Below are positions 45,006 to 53,594 of a DNA stretch of 64,000 nt, piece by piece (the first letter of the stretch is position 1; each line of letters opens with the position of its first letter). A program made the translations under genes and the position numbers. The stretch spans positions 620,001 to 684,000 of the forward strand of contig NZ_WEZF01000001.1 in NCBI RefSeq assembly GCF_009177065.1, in the 5' to 3' direction. The stretch comes from Tautonia marina (lineage in GTDB: Bacteria; Planctomycetota; Planctomycetia; Isosphaerales; Isosphaeraceae). The notes under the pieces were generated by a model. It searched no databases. It was not told the DNA's origin and saw only the letters and a program-made list of their open reading frames with translations.

Positions 45006-45791
45006 TTACGTTGCCGAGCGGCGCTCGCCCAAGTGTCCTGCCCATCGAGCCACGCGATCGACCAGCAATCGGGCCCGATCGCCGTCTTCCGGTCCCAACG
45101 TCTCGACTGGAGCATCGGGCCGTACCAGGACAATTGTATGGCGCCCGGCTCGATACGATCGCAGATCGTTCGCCACCGTCAGATCGGTCCGGTTGATCCG
45201 ACACGCCCGCTCGGCGGTCCGGATCAACTCCGACGGCTCGGCTCCCGAGAGCAACTTGAAGCCCACCAGATAGGCGTCGGGGGCCCAGTCCCGCACCGCT
45301 TGAATCACTTTTGGCGTCTTTCGGCAGTGAAGGGTCAGCAGATCGGCTTCAGAACCAATTTTGCCCGACCTGACCATCGGCTCGTAATCCGAGACGGCCA
45401 TCGCCAGCATGACCACATCCGCCGGGCCAGCCCGAACAATTCTTTCCAGCGTTTCGGCGTAGTCGGACACGGTTCCCCTGGCCAGCGGAACCAGATGGAG
45501 CCGATCCTGCTGCGACTTCCAGCGATCGGCCAGCGCGTCCAGCGACTGCCGAAGCTTCTCGGCCGGCCTTGCCAGGTCGATCGCGTTCAGATGGCGACGG
45601 ATCGGAAGTTCGGCCGTTGGGGCATGGACGTGCCAGACCGTTGCCCCCTGGTCCAGCCACGCCTCGGTGATGGCCGCCGAGAACCGGCCGGTCGAGGCGT
45701 TGGCAATGTGCCGAACGTCGTCGATCGGCGCGATCGTTCCGCCGCCGGTCACGACGACGTTCAGGGGCCTCGATCCGTCCGCCTCACTCAC
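45006..45791 (-). CDS. CoaB-like phosphopantothenate-cysteine ligase domain protein
   Basis: 261 aa from GTG 45791, overlapping the previous stop by 8 bp; a longer frame begins at 45833. The nucleotide-binding start 'VVVTGGGTIAPIDDVRHIANASTGRFSAAI' matches the CoaB half of the bifunctional Dfp/CoaBC protein, with 'MAMAVSDYEP' equivalent to the conserved AAVxDY and 'DAYLVGFKLLSGAE' to VGFxAE. There is no CoaC decarboxylase half in this gene. Such stand-alone CoaB proteins exist, so it may be the pantothenate-pathway ligase. Confidence 0.85.
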   Translation of the reverse strand: MSEADGSRPLNVVVTGGGTIAPIDDVRHIANASTGRFSAAITEAWLDQGATVWHVHAPTAELPIRRHLNAIDLARPAEKLRQSLDALADRWKSQQDRLHLVPLARGTVSDYAETLERIVRAGPADVVMLAMAVSDYEPMVRSGKIGSEADLLTLHCRKTPKVIQAVRDWAPDAYLVGFKLLSGAEPSELIRTAERACRINRTDLTVANDLRSYRAGRHTIVLVRPDAPVETLGPEDGDRARLLVDRVARWAGHLGERRSAT

Positions 45792-46461
45792 CGTCTCGCC
45801 GCTCCTCGCCCCGGACCCGAGGCGCCAGTTCATCCCGAACCCAGGCTCTGAGCCGGCTCTGCCAGTCGTTCATCAGCATCAAGGGCGGTTGATCGATCCA
45901 GGAGAAGATTTCTGAGGCTTTGAGCGACGGGAACGCTCCGCTGGTCTCGGATTCCTCGTATCGGCCATCGGCCCCGCGGAGAAAGATGCGAAGGCGCTTT
46001 CGCGTGCAGACCCAGACTTCCGGCACTCCCAGGCGGCGATAGATCGTCATCGCCTGCTTCGCGCCGTGAGTGACCACCACCTCGATGATCAGGTCCGGCG
46101 GCGGGTTGACCTCCAGGTCGAGTTCCGTGGTCCCCCGAAGGTCCTCGGCATGATCGAGGTAAAAGGATTTATCCGGTTCGACTGCTGCTCCCATTCCGCT
46201 CCGGGCCAGCGTCACGGAACCGAGTGGAATGCAAGGACGATCAAGCCCAAGGGTCACTTCCTGAACGAACGTTCCGAATCGTTCCGCGAACAGCTCATGA
46301 GGCATCGAAGGTGACACCAGCGTCAAACTCCCGTCGAGATACCAGATCCGGGGCGATCGCCGCTCGCCGCGCACCTTGAGCATCCGCTTGAACCCCGACC
46401 AGGACACGTCAAGCAGGTCGATGCGCGTATCCCTCGCCTTGTGCTTCGTCGCGGATGCCAT
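45784..46461 (-). CDS. Uma2 family (PD-(D/E)XK-like) protein
   Basis: 225 aa from ATG 46461, 6 bp after GGAGGG. Features of the Uma2/DUF820 family: 'RIWYLDGSLTLVSPSMPHE', 'AVEPDKSFYLDHA' with the conserved xPD, 'PPPDLIIEVVV' and 'YRRLGVPEVWV', which together form a restriction-endonuclease-like fold. These proteins are multiplied in planctomycetes and cyanobacteria, with no established function. Its 3' end overlaps the CoaB-like gene. Confidence 0.87.
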   Translation of the reverse strand: MASATKHKARDTRIDLLDVSWSGFKRMLKVRGERRSPRIWYLDGSLTLVSPSMPHELFAERFGTFVQEVTLGLDRPCIPLGSVTLARSGMGAAVEPDKSFYLDHAEDLRGTTELDLEVNPPPDLIIEVVVTHGAKQAMTIYRRLGVPEVWVCTRKRLRIFLRGADGRYEESETSGAFPSLKASEIFSWIDQPPLMLMNDWQSRLRAWVRDELAPRVRGEERRDGE

Positions 46462-46587
46462 CAACGCCCTCCGTATTGCCGATCGTCGGATCGCCTCTTT
46501 GCCACCCTGAGGGGATGCCGTAAGCTGGGCTCATTCCTCAACGACGCCAGTGACCGTTCTGTGCCGAGATGACCGAGGTTCCCGAAG

Positions 46588-47892
46588 ATGAGTACCACGC
46601 TGCCCCACGATCCCCAGGCCCGAGCCCTGTTCGAACAGATCGCGTCCTGGCCGATTTACGACCCGCACTCGCACATCGACGCCCACAGCCCGGCGTCGCG
46701 GAACCTCGATGAAGTCCTCGGCTACCACTACTATACCGAACTGGCCCACTCGGCCGGGATGCCTGCCGCCGAGGTCGATCCCGGCCTCGACCCCTTCACC
46801 CGGGCTCGCAACCTCTCCCGGCACCTCCACCGGATTGATAACACGGTTCAGTATTCCTGGCTGCTCGAAATTGCCCGCACCTTTCACGGCTTCGAAGGGG
46901 ACCGGATCGACGCCGACACCATCGACGACCTGTACCAGCGCGCCGACCACTCGCAGGACGGCGAGGCCTGGGACCGCTCCGTCTGGCAAACCTCCCAGCT
47001 CGAAGCCGTCTTCCTGACCAACGACTTCGACGACCCGCTCGAAGGCTGGGACACCTCGACTTACGTCCCTTGCCTCCGCACCGACGACCTCGTCCTCAAG
47101 CTCCACGAGCCGAGAACCCTGCAACGGCTCATGGCCTCGACCAATGTCGACGTCGAGGACGTGAAGTCGCTCCGCATGGCCCTCGCCTCGCTGTTCGAAT
47201 ACTTCGTCGAGCACGGGGCAAGAGCCTGCGCCATCAGCTTGCCTCCGGACTTTATTCCCAGAAAAGCCACCCCCATCGCCTCGCAGAATTCCGTCCGACG
47301 CGCCTTGAAGCACATGGACCTCCGGCCCGACGAACACGAGGAGGTCCGATCGCTCGTCTTCTGGACCCTCGCGGAACTCTGCGCCGAGTGGAAACTGCCG
47401 TTCGACCTGATGATCGGCCCGATCCGCAACGTCTATCCCGCCGGAGTCACCGGAGGCCGCGACCTGTTCGATCGCCGCGTCAGCCTGCACGACTACGCCG
47501 AGCTGTTCAACCACTTCTCCAATGTCACCTTCCCCGTCTCGACCCTCACTCCCGATGCCGGGGCCGAACTGGTCGCCTTCTCCTGGATCTTGCCGAACGT
47601 CGTGCCCAACGGGCACTGGTGGTACTCGAACGTCCCGGCGTTCATCGCCGCCGACCTGAAGGCCCGACTCCAGGCCGTCCCCAAGACGAAGCAGGTCGGT
47701 TATTACTCCGACGCCTACAAGCTCGAATTCATCTTGCCGAAGTTCAACATGTACCGTCGCTTGCTGGCCGAGTACCTTGCCGAGGATTGCATCCGGGGCC
47801 GCGGCTGGACCGAGGACCGAGTCCTCGAACTCGCCCGCCTGGTCCTGCTCGACAACCCCCGGCGCATTTTTGCACGGCCCAACGAGCTTTGA
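46588..47892 (+). CDS. Glucuronate isomerase-like amidohydrolase
   Basis: 434 aa. The N-terminal metal motif 'IYDPHSHIDAHSP' and the sequence 'DLMIGPIRNVYPAGVTGGRDLF', plus C-terminal 'YYSDAYKLEFILPKFNMYRRLLAEYL', follow the uronate isomerase (UxaC)/amidohydrolase superfamily layout. Classic UxaC converts glucuronate to fructuronate. This protein is divergent and no other hexuronate genes are adjacent, so the substrate is uncertain. It is transcribed away from the Uma2 gene, with 126 bp between starts. Confidence 0.83.
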   Translation: MSTTLPHDPQARALFEQIASWPIYDPHSHIDAHSPASRNLDEVLGYHYYTELAHSAGMPAAEVDPGLDPFTRARNLSRHLHRIDNTVQYSWLLEIARTFHGFEGDRIDADTIDDLYQRADHSQDGEAWDRSVWQTSQLEAVFLTNDFDDPLEGWDTSTYVPCLRTDDLVLKLHEPRTLQRLMASTNVDVEDVKSLRMALASLFEYFVEHGARACAISLPPDFIPRKATPIASQNSVRRALKHMDLRPDEHEEVRSLVFWTLAELCAEWKLPFDLMIGPIRNVYPAGVTGGRDLFDRRVSLHDYAELFNHFSNVTFPVSTLTPDAGAELVAFSWILPNVVPNGHWWYSNVPAFIAADLKARLQAVPKTKQVGYYSDAYKLEFILPKFNMYRRLLAEYLAEDCIRGRGWTEDRVLELARLVLLDNPRRIFARPNEL

Positions 47893-48138
47893 CTCGAACC
47901 CGGACCTTGGGAATCGCTTCCCCCGATCGTCCGTCAGATTCGGTAACCCCCGGCAGATCGGTTGATCCGGGGGGACCCAACCTGCAACGCCTCCTCCTCG
48001 ATTTGACCGGCCACCAATCGCGAGGAACTCTTACGACGACGGTTTCGCGGTCGTTGGAGCGCCCGTGTCGAGGAGTCGTCTGTGCGCCCAGCGAGGGGCA
48101 ACGCAGTCCGGTCGTGTACCGGAAAAAGGTGAAGCACC

Positions 48139-49485
48139 ATGTCCAGACAGCTCAGCGACGTGCGATGGACGGCGACCCTGGGCCTCGGCGTCCTGTTGGG
48201 ATCTTCCTTTGGTGGCCTGGCCTCAGCCTCTGAGTTCCCCCCTCCCGCCGACGTGGCCGCCCCGATCGTCGCCTCCGAAACCCCGGCCGACGAGACACTG
48301 GCTCGCCAGGACGTTGGCCGTCCGTCCGGTGGGATGATGCGTCCCGGCTTCGGAGCTGGAATTCAGACCCCCGGAACTGAATTGACTCGCGAACAGATCG
48401 AAAAGATCGACGCCGAGCTGCTCGAAAACATCCTGCTCATCACCGATCCGACCGAGCGATCCCTCGCCCTGGTTCAGGCCGCTCGCTACAAGATTGTCAC
48501 CCGAGAGCTGGAAACCGCCCGCACCGCCCTCGATCGGGCCGCTGAATCAATCGAGCAGATGACCGACCCTGTTCGACGCGATCTGCGCCTGATCTCGACC
48601 AGCAAGACCTTTGTCGAGCTCGCCCAGGAATCGATCAACGCGGCGGTTTCGGGAGTTCCCGGAATTCTCTCTCTGGAACAGGAACTCTCTCCCGAGCAGC
48701 GGATCGACGCACTGAGAAAGGGCCTCGATGCCTTCACCCGGGCCAACGAACTGGCGGCCCGGATCGGTTCCATCGGCTACCGACCGCAGACAATGTACTT
48801 CGCCGCCGAGCAGCAGGCCCTCGGCGGGCAGGCCATCGGCGTCGTCGCCTTCCGCAATCCCGGCCGCCTGGCCGATCAGCCCGACGTTCTGGCGGATCTT
48901 CGCCGCATCTCGACCGACTACATCGATCGGGCCGCCTCCTTCGCCCACTCGATCGACGCTCCCGTCTGGCGCGACGTAACCCTCTCGGCCATCACGTCCG
49001 CCGCCGCCAACTCGAACCAGTTCGCTCTGGCCCGCCAGATCGCCCGATCGGTTCCCGAGCTCGAAATTCGCTTCCAGGCCCTTCTGACCGTCGCCGAGGC
49101 CGAGGTCCGCCGTGGATCGGCCGACCAGGCCACCACCGACTACGCAGAGGCTGCCCGCACCGTCGCCTCGATTCCCATCGCCGACCTTCGCTCGACCCTC
49201 AATAACGTGCTGGTCGAGAGCCTGATCGCCGCCGGCCGCTTCCCCGACGCCCGCCGCTGCATCGTCTTCTACCCGACCGAACTCGACCGCCTCGAAGCCC
49301 TCGGCGCCGTCGCCGAGTCGATGGGCTCCCGCGGCCTCTCCAACGAGGCCCGTGACTGGATCTTCCGCGAGGTCCGTCCCGAGTACCGCGACCAGCTCTT
49401 CCGCCGCGTCAACGATGGCGTCCTCAGCACCCTCGAACGCTACGGCAACGATTCTTACCTCGGTCAAGATGCAAGGGCCTTCTGA
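48139..49485 (+). CDS. Exported helical repeat protein, function unknown
   Basis: 448 aa from ATG 48139 after AAGGTGA. The N terminus is a signal peptide ('TLGLGVLLGSSFGGLASAS'). The remainder is a run of paired alpha helices reminiscent of TPR-like solenoids ('LVQAARYKIVTRELETARTALDRAAESI', 'AITSAAANSNQFALARQIA', 'ALLTVAEAEVRRGSADQATTDYAEAARTVA'). No catalytic motif. A strong hairpin terminator follows. Similar exported solenoids are common in planctomycetes; the role is not known. Confidence 0.78.
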   Translation: MSRQLSDVRWTATLGLGVLLGSSFGGLASASEFPPPADVAAPIVASETPADETLARQDVGRPSGGMMRPGFGAGIQTPGTELTREQIEKIDAELLENILLITDPTERSLALVQAARYKIVTRELETARTALDRAAESIEQMTDPVRRDLRLISTSKTFVELAQESINAAVSGVPGILSLEQELSPEQRIDALRKGLDAFTRANELAARIGSIGYRPQTMYFAAEQQALGGQAIGVVAFRNPGRLADQPDVLADLRRISTDYIDRAASFAHSIDAPVWRDVTLSAITSAAANSNQFALARQIARSVPELEIRFQALLTVAEAEVRRGSADQATTDYAEAARTVASIPIADLRSTLNNVLVESLIAAGRFPDARRCIVFYPTELDRLEALGAVAESMGSRGLSNEARDWIFREVRPEYRDQLFRRVNDGVLSTLERYGNDSYLGQDARAF

Positions 49486-49518
49486 GTCGTGGCCCTTCGT
49501 CTTCCCCTTCAACGAATT

Positions 49519-49570
49519 CCGGGCGGGTCGGCCTCGCTTCCGCGACGGCCGGCCCGCCCGGTTCGGTTTT
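49519..49570 (+). terminator. Rho-independent terminator after repeat-protein gene
   Basis: CCGGGCGGGTCGGCC (49519-49533) pairs with GGCCGGCCCGCCCGG (49547-49561): 15 bp with one G-U, and a 13-nt loop. It is followed by GTTCGGTTTT. It lies 34 bp after the stop at 49485, in the gap before a convergent gene, and could also stop minus-strand transcription. Confidence 0.7.
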
Positions 49571-49687
49571 GCTCCTTGCATGCTCCGATCCGAGATCGTT
49601 CGCGATGATCACCTCGATGCCCACGATCGTCGTCAGGGCCGTGAGCACCTCGGGGCTGATCAGGTTTTTCCCCGATCTGGCGATTGC

Positions 49688-50467
49688 TCAATCCTCCTGG
49701 AAGAACGGTTCGTAGCGCCGCTTCATCGTCCGGATCCCTTCGTGCAAGGCATGCACGTCGAAGCCGAAGACGAACATTTTGCAGCCGAGCTTCGCCATCC
49801 GCTCGGCGTACTCGGGGCCTCGGGGGACGACGCCCCAGGGCTTGCCGGCCGATCGGCAGGCGTCGGCGATGCGTTCGATCGTCTCGAAGCACTTCGGGTG
49901 CTCGAACTGGCCGGGGACGCCGAGCACCTGGCTGATGTCGGCCGGGCCGACGAACAGGAGATCCACATCGGGCACGGCGGCGATCTCGGCGATCGACTCG
50001 ATCGCGCCGGCTGTCTCGATCTGGATGCCGACGAACGTCTCGGCGTTGGCCTTCTCGACGTACTCGGCCAAGGGCGTCAGGCCGAAGCGGCCGTCGCGGT
50101 TGCCGCCGTTCATGCCGCGTTCGCCCCTCGGCCAGAACTTGGCCCAGCGCACGGCCTGCTCGGCATCCTCGGGAGAGCGGACCATGCTGACCATCACCCC
50201 GCCGGCGCCGATCTCCAGCGGCCGCATGATCGAGGCGTAATCGGTCGCCGGCATCCGGACGAAGTGATCGAGCCCATAGCCTCGGGCCGCGACGACGGCC
50301 GTCTCGATCTCCCGGAGGCTCAGGCCCGAATGCTCCTGGTCGAGCCAGAGGCCGTCGTAGCCGCCGTGCTCGCCGATGATCTCCACGAGCTTTGGGTGAA
50401 ACAACTGACCGACGCCGAACAATCGGACGGTCTTCCCCTGCGCCAGTCGATCCTTGATGCGTGGCAT
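49688..50467 (-). CDS. HpcH/HpaI family aldolase
   Basis: 259 aa TIM barrel. 'YDGLWLDQEHSGLS' (metal and catalytic His region), 'RPLEIGAGGVMVSMVRSPEDAEQAV', 'AKFWPRGERGMNGGNRDG', 'GIQIETAGAIESIAEIAAV' (metal-binding Glu) and 'DLLFVGPADIS' (metal-binding Asp) are the standard class II pyruvate-aldolase signatures. These enzymes cleave 2-keto-3-deoxy or 4-hydroxy-2-keto acids to pyruvate plus an aldehyde. Substrate unknown. It is monocistronic. Confidence 0.92.
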   Translation of the reverse strand: MPRIKDRLAQGKTVRLFGVGQLFHPKLVEIIGEHGGYDGLWLDQEHSGLSLREIETAVVAARGYGLDHFVRMPATDYASIMRPLEIGAGGVMVSMVRSPEDAEQAVRWAKFWPRGERGMNGGNRDGRFGLTPLAEYVEKANAETFVGIQIETAGAIESIAEIAAVPDVDLLFVGPADISQVLGVPGQFEHPKCFETIERIADACRSAGKPWGVVPRGPEYAERMAKLGCKMFVFGFDVHALHEGIRTMKRRYEPFFQED

Positions 50468-50667
50468 GATCGCAGCGAGCCTCGGAAACGCTCAACGGGT
50501 GGAGGTCAGCGGACCTGTTTTTTTGGGATTGCTTGATTCTAATGCCGGGCGATCTCCAATGCGCGGGGCAAGCGGTTCCAGCGAGACAGGACGTCCTTGC
50601 CCCGCCTGCGATCCGGCGCGGCGGGTTGATCCGGGCGGTCTGATCGGGGATAACCGATCTCCGGCGA

Positions 50668-51438
50668 ATGGCTCGCGGTTCCCAGGCAACCAAAGGTCCG
50701 AACGAGGGCGAGGTCAGGGTGAGGGACGGATTGCGCCAACAGACTGGTGAGCGGATCCGCCTGGCAACCGGCCCGTTCCTCTGGTGGAGCTTCGCCATTC
50801 TGGCTCTGACGGGAGAACTGGCCCTCTGGGCCGCGATCCACCGCCAGGCCCGAGGATTCCCGGCGGGGCTCCGCCTGGCCTGGCTCATCGGCTACACGCC
50901 AAGGACCGTCTTCCTGGCTTTCGTGCTGGCCTCGCTGCTCACGGTCGTCGTCGATGTCCTGGTCAAGATGCTCGTCGACCTCCCGATGCGTCGCTGGCTG
51001 GTTCCTCGGAACGATCGTGAGGACGACGCGTACCAAGGGTTCGGGTTCCACCTTGGCCCCACCGAACAGGTGCTCGACGAGGTGCCGGCCCGCATGCTCG
51101 CTCGACCGCGATCCCTGCCCGGGACGCTCGTTTTGACCGATCGTCGCGTCTGGTTCTTCCCGTCCGCCTGGGATGCCGAGCCGTGGTCGAGCCCTCGCGA
51201 TCAGGTCCGGTCGGCGACCGTCGCTCCCCCCTCGGGCTTTCTGAGCAAACTGCTGCGGGGGCTTCCTCCTCAGATCCACCTTGATCCCGGTCCCCAGGCC
51301 GAACCCAGCTCCGAGTTCGAGCGATTCGCCGACCCCGACTCCCGCTCCGATCCTCGCGTCAAGTTCGTCCTTGCCGAGCCCGGCCGGGTCCGATCCTGGT
51401 TCGTTGCCACCCTTCCCCGAGCCTCCCGAAAGGGTTGA
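50668..51438 (+). CDS. Membrane protein of unknown function
   Basis: 256 aa. Two hydrophobic helices, 'WWSFAILALTGELALWAAIH' and 'TVFLAFVLASLLTVVVDVLVKML', are followed by a soluble C-terminal half. That half has a PH-like feel ('PGTLVLTDRRVWFFPSAWD', a motif of bacterial PH/GRAM domains). The ATG at 50668 has no obvious ribosome site, and GTG codons further in could serve instead. No partner is evident; the next gene begins 58 bp downstream. Confidence 0.65.
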   Translation: MARGSQATKGPNEGEVRVRDGLRQQTGERIRLATGPFLWWSFAILALTGELALWAAIHRQARGFPAGLRLAWLIGYTPRTVFLAFVLASLLTVVVDVLVKMLVDLPMRRWLVPRNDREDDAYQGFGFHLGPTEQVLDEVPARMLARPRSLPGTLVLTDRRVWFFPSAWDAEPWSSPRDQVRSATVAPPSGFLSKLLRGLPPQIHLDPGPQAEPSSEFERFADPDSRSDPRVKFVLAEPGRVRSWFVATLPRASRKG

Positions 51439-51496
51439 GCCGAGCGCGTGTTGATGACTGTTCCCTCTCCCCCCAAACTCGTGCCGAGTCCCTCTC

Positions 51497-52471
51497 ATGG
51501 CCGATCGCTTCCGGGTCCTCGTGACCGATTTCCTCACCGAAACCGAGGTCGAGCAACCCGTCCTTCATGAACTTGCCCAGATCGAACTGGCCGGCGCTCA
51601 TGACGAAACCGAGCTGTTCGACCTCCTGCCCACTGCCGATGCCCTGATCGTCTACCACGACGTTCCCATGCTCACCGAGGCCACCATCAACCGCCTCGAT
51701 CGCTGTCAGGGGATCGTCCGGGCCGGCGTCGGCTACAACAACATCGACATCGAGGCGGCCGGGCGACGGGGCATCCCCGTCTGCAATGTCCCCGACTATG
51801 GCGCCGAGGAAGTCGCCGATCACGCCATGATGATGCTCCTGGCCGTCGTTCGTCGCCTGGTGCCGTGTCACTCGTCGATCGTCAAGGGAGACTGGGAGGT
51901 ACCGATCGTCTACGGTGTGCCTCGCCTCCGAGGCCGAACGATCGGCCTCGTCGGCTGCGGACGAATCGGCACCGCCATGGCGATCCGGGCCAAAGCGTTC
52001 GGCCTCGACGTGGTCTTCTACGATCCTCACGTCCCCCCCGGCTTCGAGAAAGCCCTGGGAGTCCGCCGCACCGACTCGATCGAGGAACTCTTCGAGCAAA
52101 GCCAGTTCGTCAGCGTGCACTGCTATCTCGACGCCTCGTCGCACCATCTGGTGAACGCCAAACGGCTCGCGTTGATGCCCGAAAACGGGGTCCTGATCAA
52201 TACGGCTCGCGGGCCGATCGTCGATCAGGAAGCCCTGCTGTCGGCCCTCGATTCCGAGCGCCTTGCCGGGGCCGGGCTCGATGTGGTCGAGCGCGAGCCG
52301 CTCGATGACGACCGCCTGCGCCACCACCCCCGCGTGCTCCTGACCCAGCATGTGGCCTTCTACAGCGTCGAGGGTTTCATCGAGATGCGCCGCAAGTCGG
52401 CCGAGGAGGTCCGCCGGCTCCTCCTCGGTCAGCCGCTCCGATGCCTCGTCAATCAGCCGTCGCCTCGCTGA
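51497..52471 (+). CDS. D-isomer 2-hydroxyacid dehydrogenase, CtBP-like
   Basis: 324 aa. Substrate domain with 'GIVRAGVGYNNIDIEAAGRRGI', NAD-binding motif 'GLVGCGRIGTAMA', 'NTARGPIVDQEALL' (catalytic Arg region) and catalytic 'LLTQHVAFYS'. The closest layout is the C-terminal-binding-protein / phosphoglycerate-dehydrogenase-like branch, which reduces 2-keto acids with NADH. There is no ACT or ASB extension, so it is not a classical SerA. Confidence 0.92.
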   Translation: MADRFRVLVTDFLTETEVEQPVLHELAQIELAGAHDETELFDLLPTADALIVYHDVPMLTEATINRLDRCQGIVRAGVGYNNIDIEAAGRRGIPVCNVPDYGAEEVADHAMMMLLAVVRRLVPCHSSIVKGDWEVPIVYGVPRLRGRTIGLVGCGRIGTAMAIRAKAFGLDVVFYDPHVPPGFEKALGVRRTDSIEELFEQSQFVSVHCYLDASSHHLVNAKRLALMPENGVLINTARGPIVDQEALLSALDSERLAGAGLDVVEREPLDDDRLRHHPRVLLTQHVAFYSVEGFIEMRRKSAEEVRRLLLGQPLRCLVNQPSPR

Positions 52472-52488
52472 CCCCTTCGCAAAAGGGG
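52472..52488. terminator. Small bidirectional hairpin between convergent genes
   Basis: CCCCTT-CGCAA-AAGGGG forms a 6-bp stem starting at the dehydrogenase stop codon, in the 32-bp gap before the convergent Uma2 gene. It could terminate both. There is no T tract, so support is moderate. Confidence 0.35.
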
Positions 52489-52503
52489 CCAGGTGGTTTC
52501 GGC

Positions 52504-53205
52504 TCAGTCTGTCGCGTCCGGATCGATCCCCATTGCCCGAAGCTTCTCGGCCAGCCGCTCTGCCCGGAGCCGTTGCTGCTCCTCGCTCCGGGCCAGGGCG
52601 TCGCGTTGCTCGGCCAAGGCGTCGCGTTGCTCGGCCAGTTCCAGATAGGTCAGGAAGCGTCGGCCATCGGGGCCGATCAGGGCGAAGGCGTCGTCGGTCA
52701 GCTCGAAGCGAACGCCGAGCCTCGGGCTGACCATCCCGGCGGGATGTGGGATCGAGACGAGCCGATCCCCCTCGCGACGGAAGGCGGCAAAGGTGTTTCG
52801 ATCCGGGTCGTAGAGGTAATACTCCTCCACGCCGAACCGTTCGTAGAATTCGAGTTTGCGCCGCATCTCACCGGCCCGGTTGCCGGGAGAGAGCACTTCG
52901 AAGACGACCTGAGGGGCGATCCCCCCTTCTTCCCACTGCTTGTACGACCCTCGGTAGCCCTTCGGGCGGCCGAAGGCGACCAGAGCGTCCGGCGCGGTTC
53001 GGGTCTTATTGTCCCCTTCGATCGGATACCAGAGCAGGTCGCCGGCCACGAACACGTCGGGCCGATCTCGGAAGAGCGCGTCCAGCCCTTCCTTGATCGT
53101 GACGATCCACTGAAACTGAAGCGTGTTTTCCGCCATCCGCTTGCCGTCGCTGTCGGGATACTCGACCTGCGACGCGGCGGCCTTCGAGCCGAGGCGGGTC
53201 GACAT
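52504..53205 (-). CDS. Uma2 family protein with C-terminal heptad repeats
   Basis: 233 aa from ATG 53205, right after GGGAGGGAG; the frame extends to 53253, but that start lacks a ribosome site. The core has 'RPDVFVAGDLLWYP', 'APQVVFEVLSPGNRAGE' and 'FGVEEYYLYDPDRNTF', the Uma2 signature set. The C-terminal tail contains a duplicated LAEQRDA heptad coded by two near-identical 21-bp units (52597-52638) and then a charged coil. The second Uma2 gene of the window; function unknown. Confidence 0.88.
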   Translation of the reverse strand: MSTRLGSKAAASQVEYPDSDGKRMAENTLQFQWIVTIKEGLDALFRDRPDVFVAGDLLWYPIEGDNKTRTAPDALVAFGRPKGYRGSYKQWEEGGIAPQVVFEVLSPGNRAGEMRRKLEFYERFGVEEYYLYDPDRNTFAAFRREGDRLVSIPHPAGMVSPRLGVRFELTDDAFALIGPDGRRFLTYLELAEQRDALAEQRDALARSEEQQRLRAERLAEKLRAMGIDPDATD

Positions 53206-53460
53206 CGGGACTCCCTCCCGTTCGAAGCAACCGAGACGATGAACACCTGTCATCCGTCTCGGTGATCTTAATGCCCTGGTTCGGCGATGTCGAGACCGTC
53301 CCCTTGCGATCGGTCGGCGTTGAGGGATTCTTGGCCGCCGATCGCGTCTCGCATCAATCTCTGACCGTGATCGTGCCGATAACTTCTGAAAACCATCGCC
53401 TCGATCAGGTCAGGAACCCATCGGGGAAACCAACGCAATCTGGGCAGGATTCGAGCGGTT

Positions 53461-53489
53461 TTGACAGTTCGAACGAATTCGACTATCGT
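53461..53489 (+). promoter_or_regulatory. Sigma-70-type promoter of the MMPL transporter gene
   Basis: TTGACA (53461-53466) and TATCGT (53484-53489) are separated by exactly 17 bp. The spacer contains the palindrome GTTCGAAC (53467-53474), directly abutting the -35. The start codon lies about 105 bp downstream. The palindrome could be an operator. Motif match only. Confidence 0.5.
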
Positions 53490-53594
53490 GTCTGCCAACG
53501 ACTTACGCAGGCCAATGCCCGAACGAGACTCTGAGCATCTCCCCGGATCGCGAGGGACGCGATCCCAAGGTCGGCCAGCGGCTGGAATCCGTCC

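Noticed and set aside
53268-53498. 76-aa minus-strand frame between Uma2 and MMPL genes
   Set aside because: TTG start without a ribosome site, no domain, and it overlaps the likely MMPL promoter.
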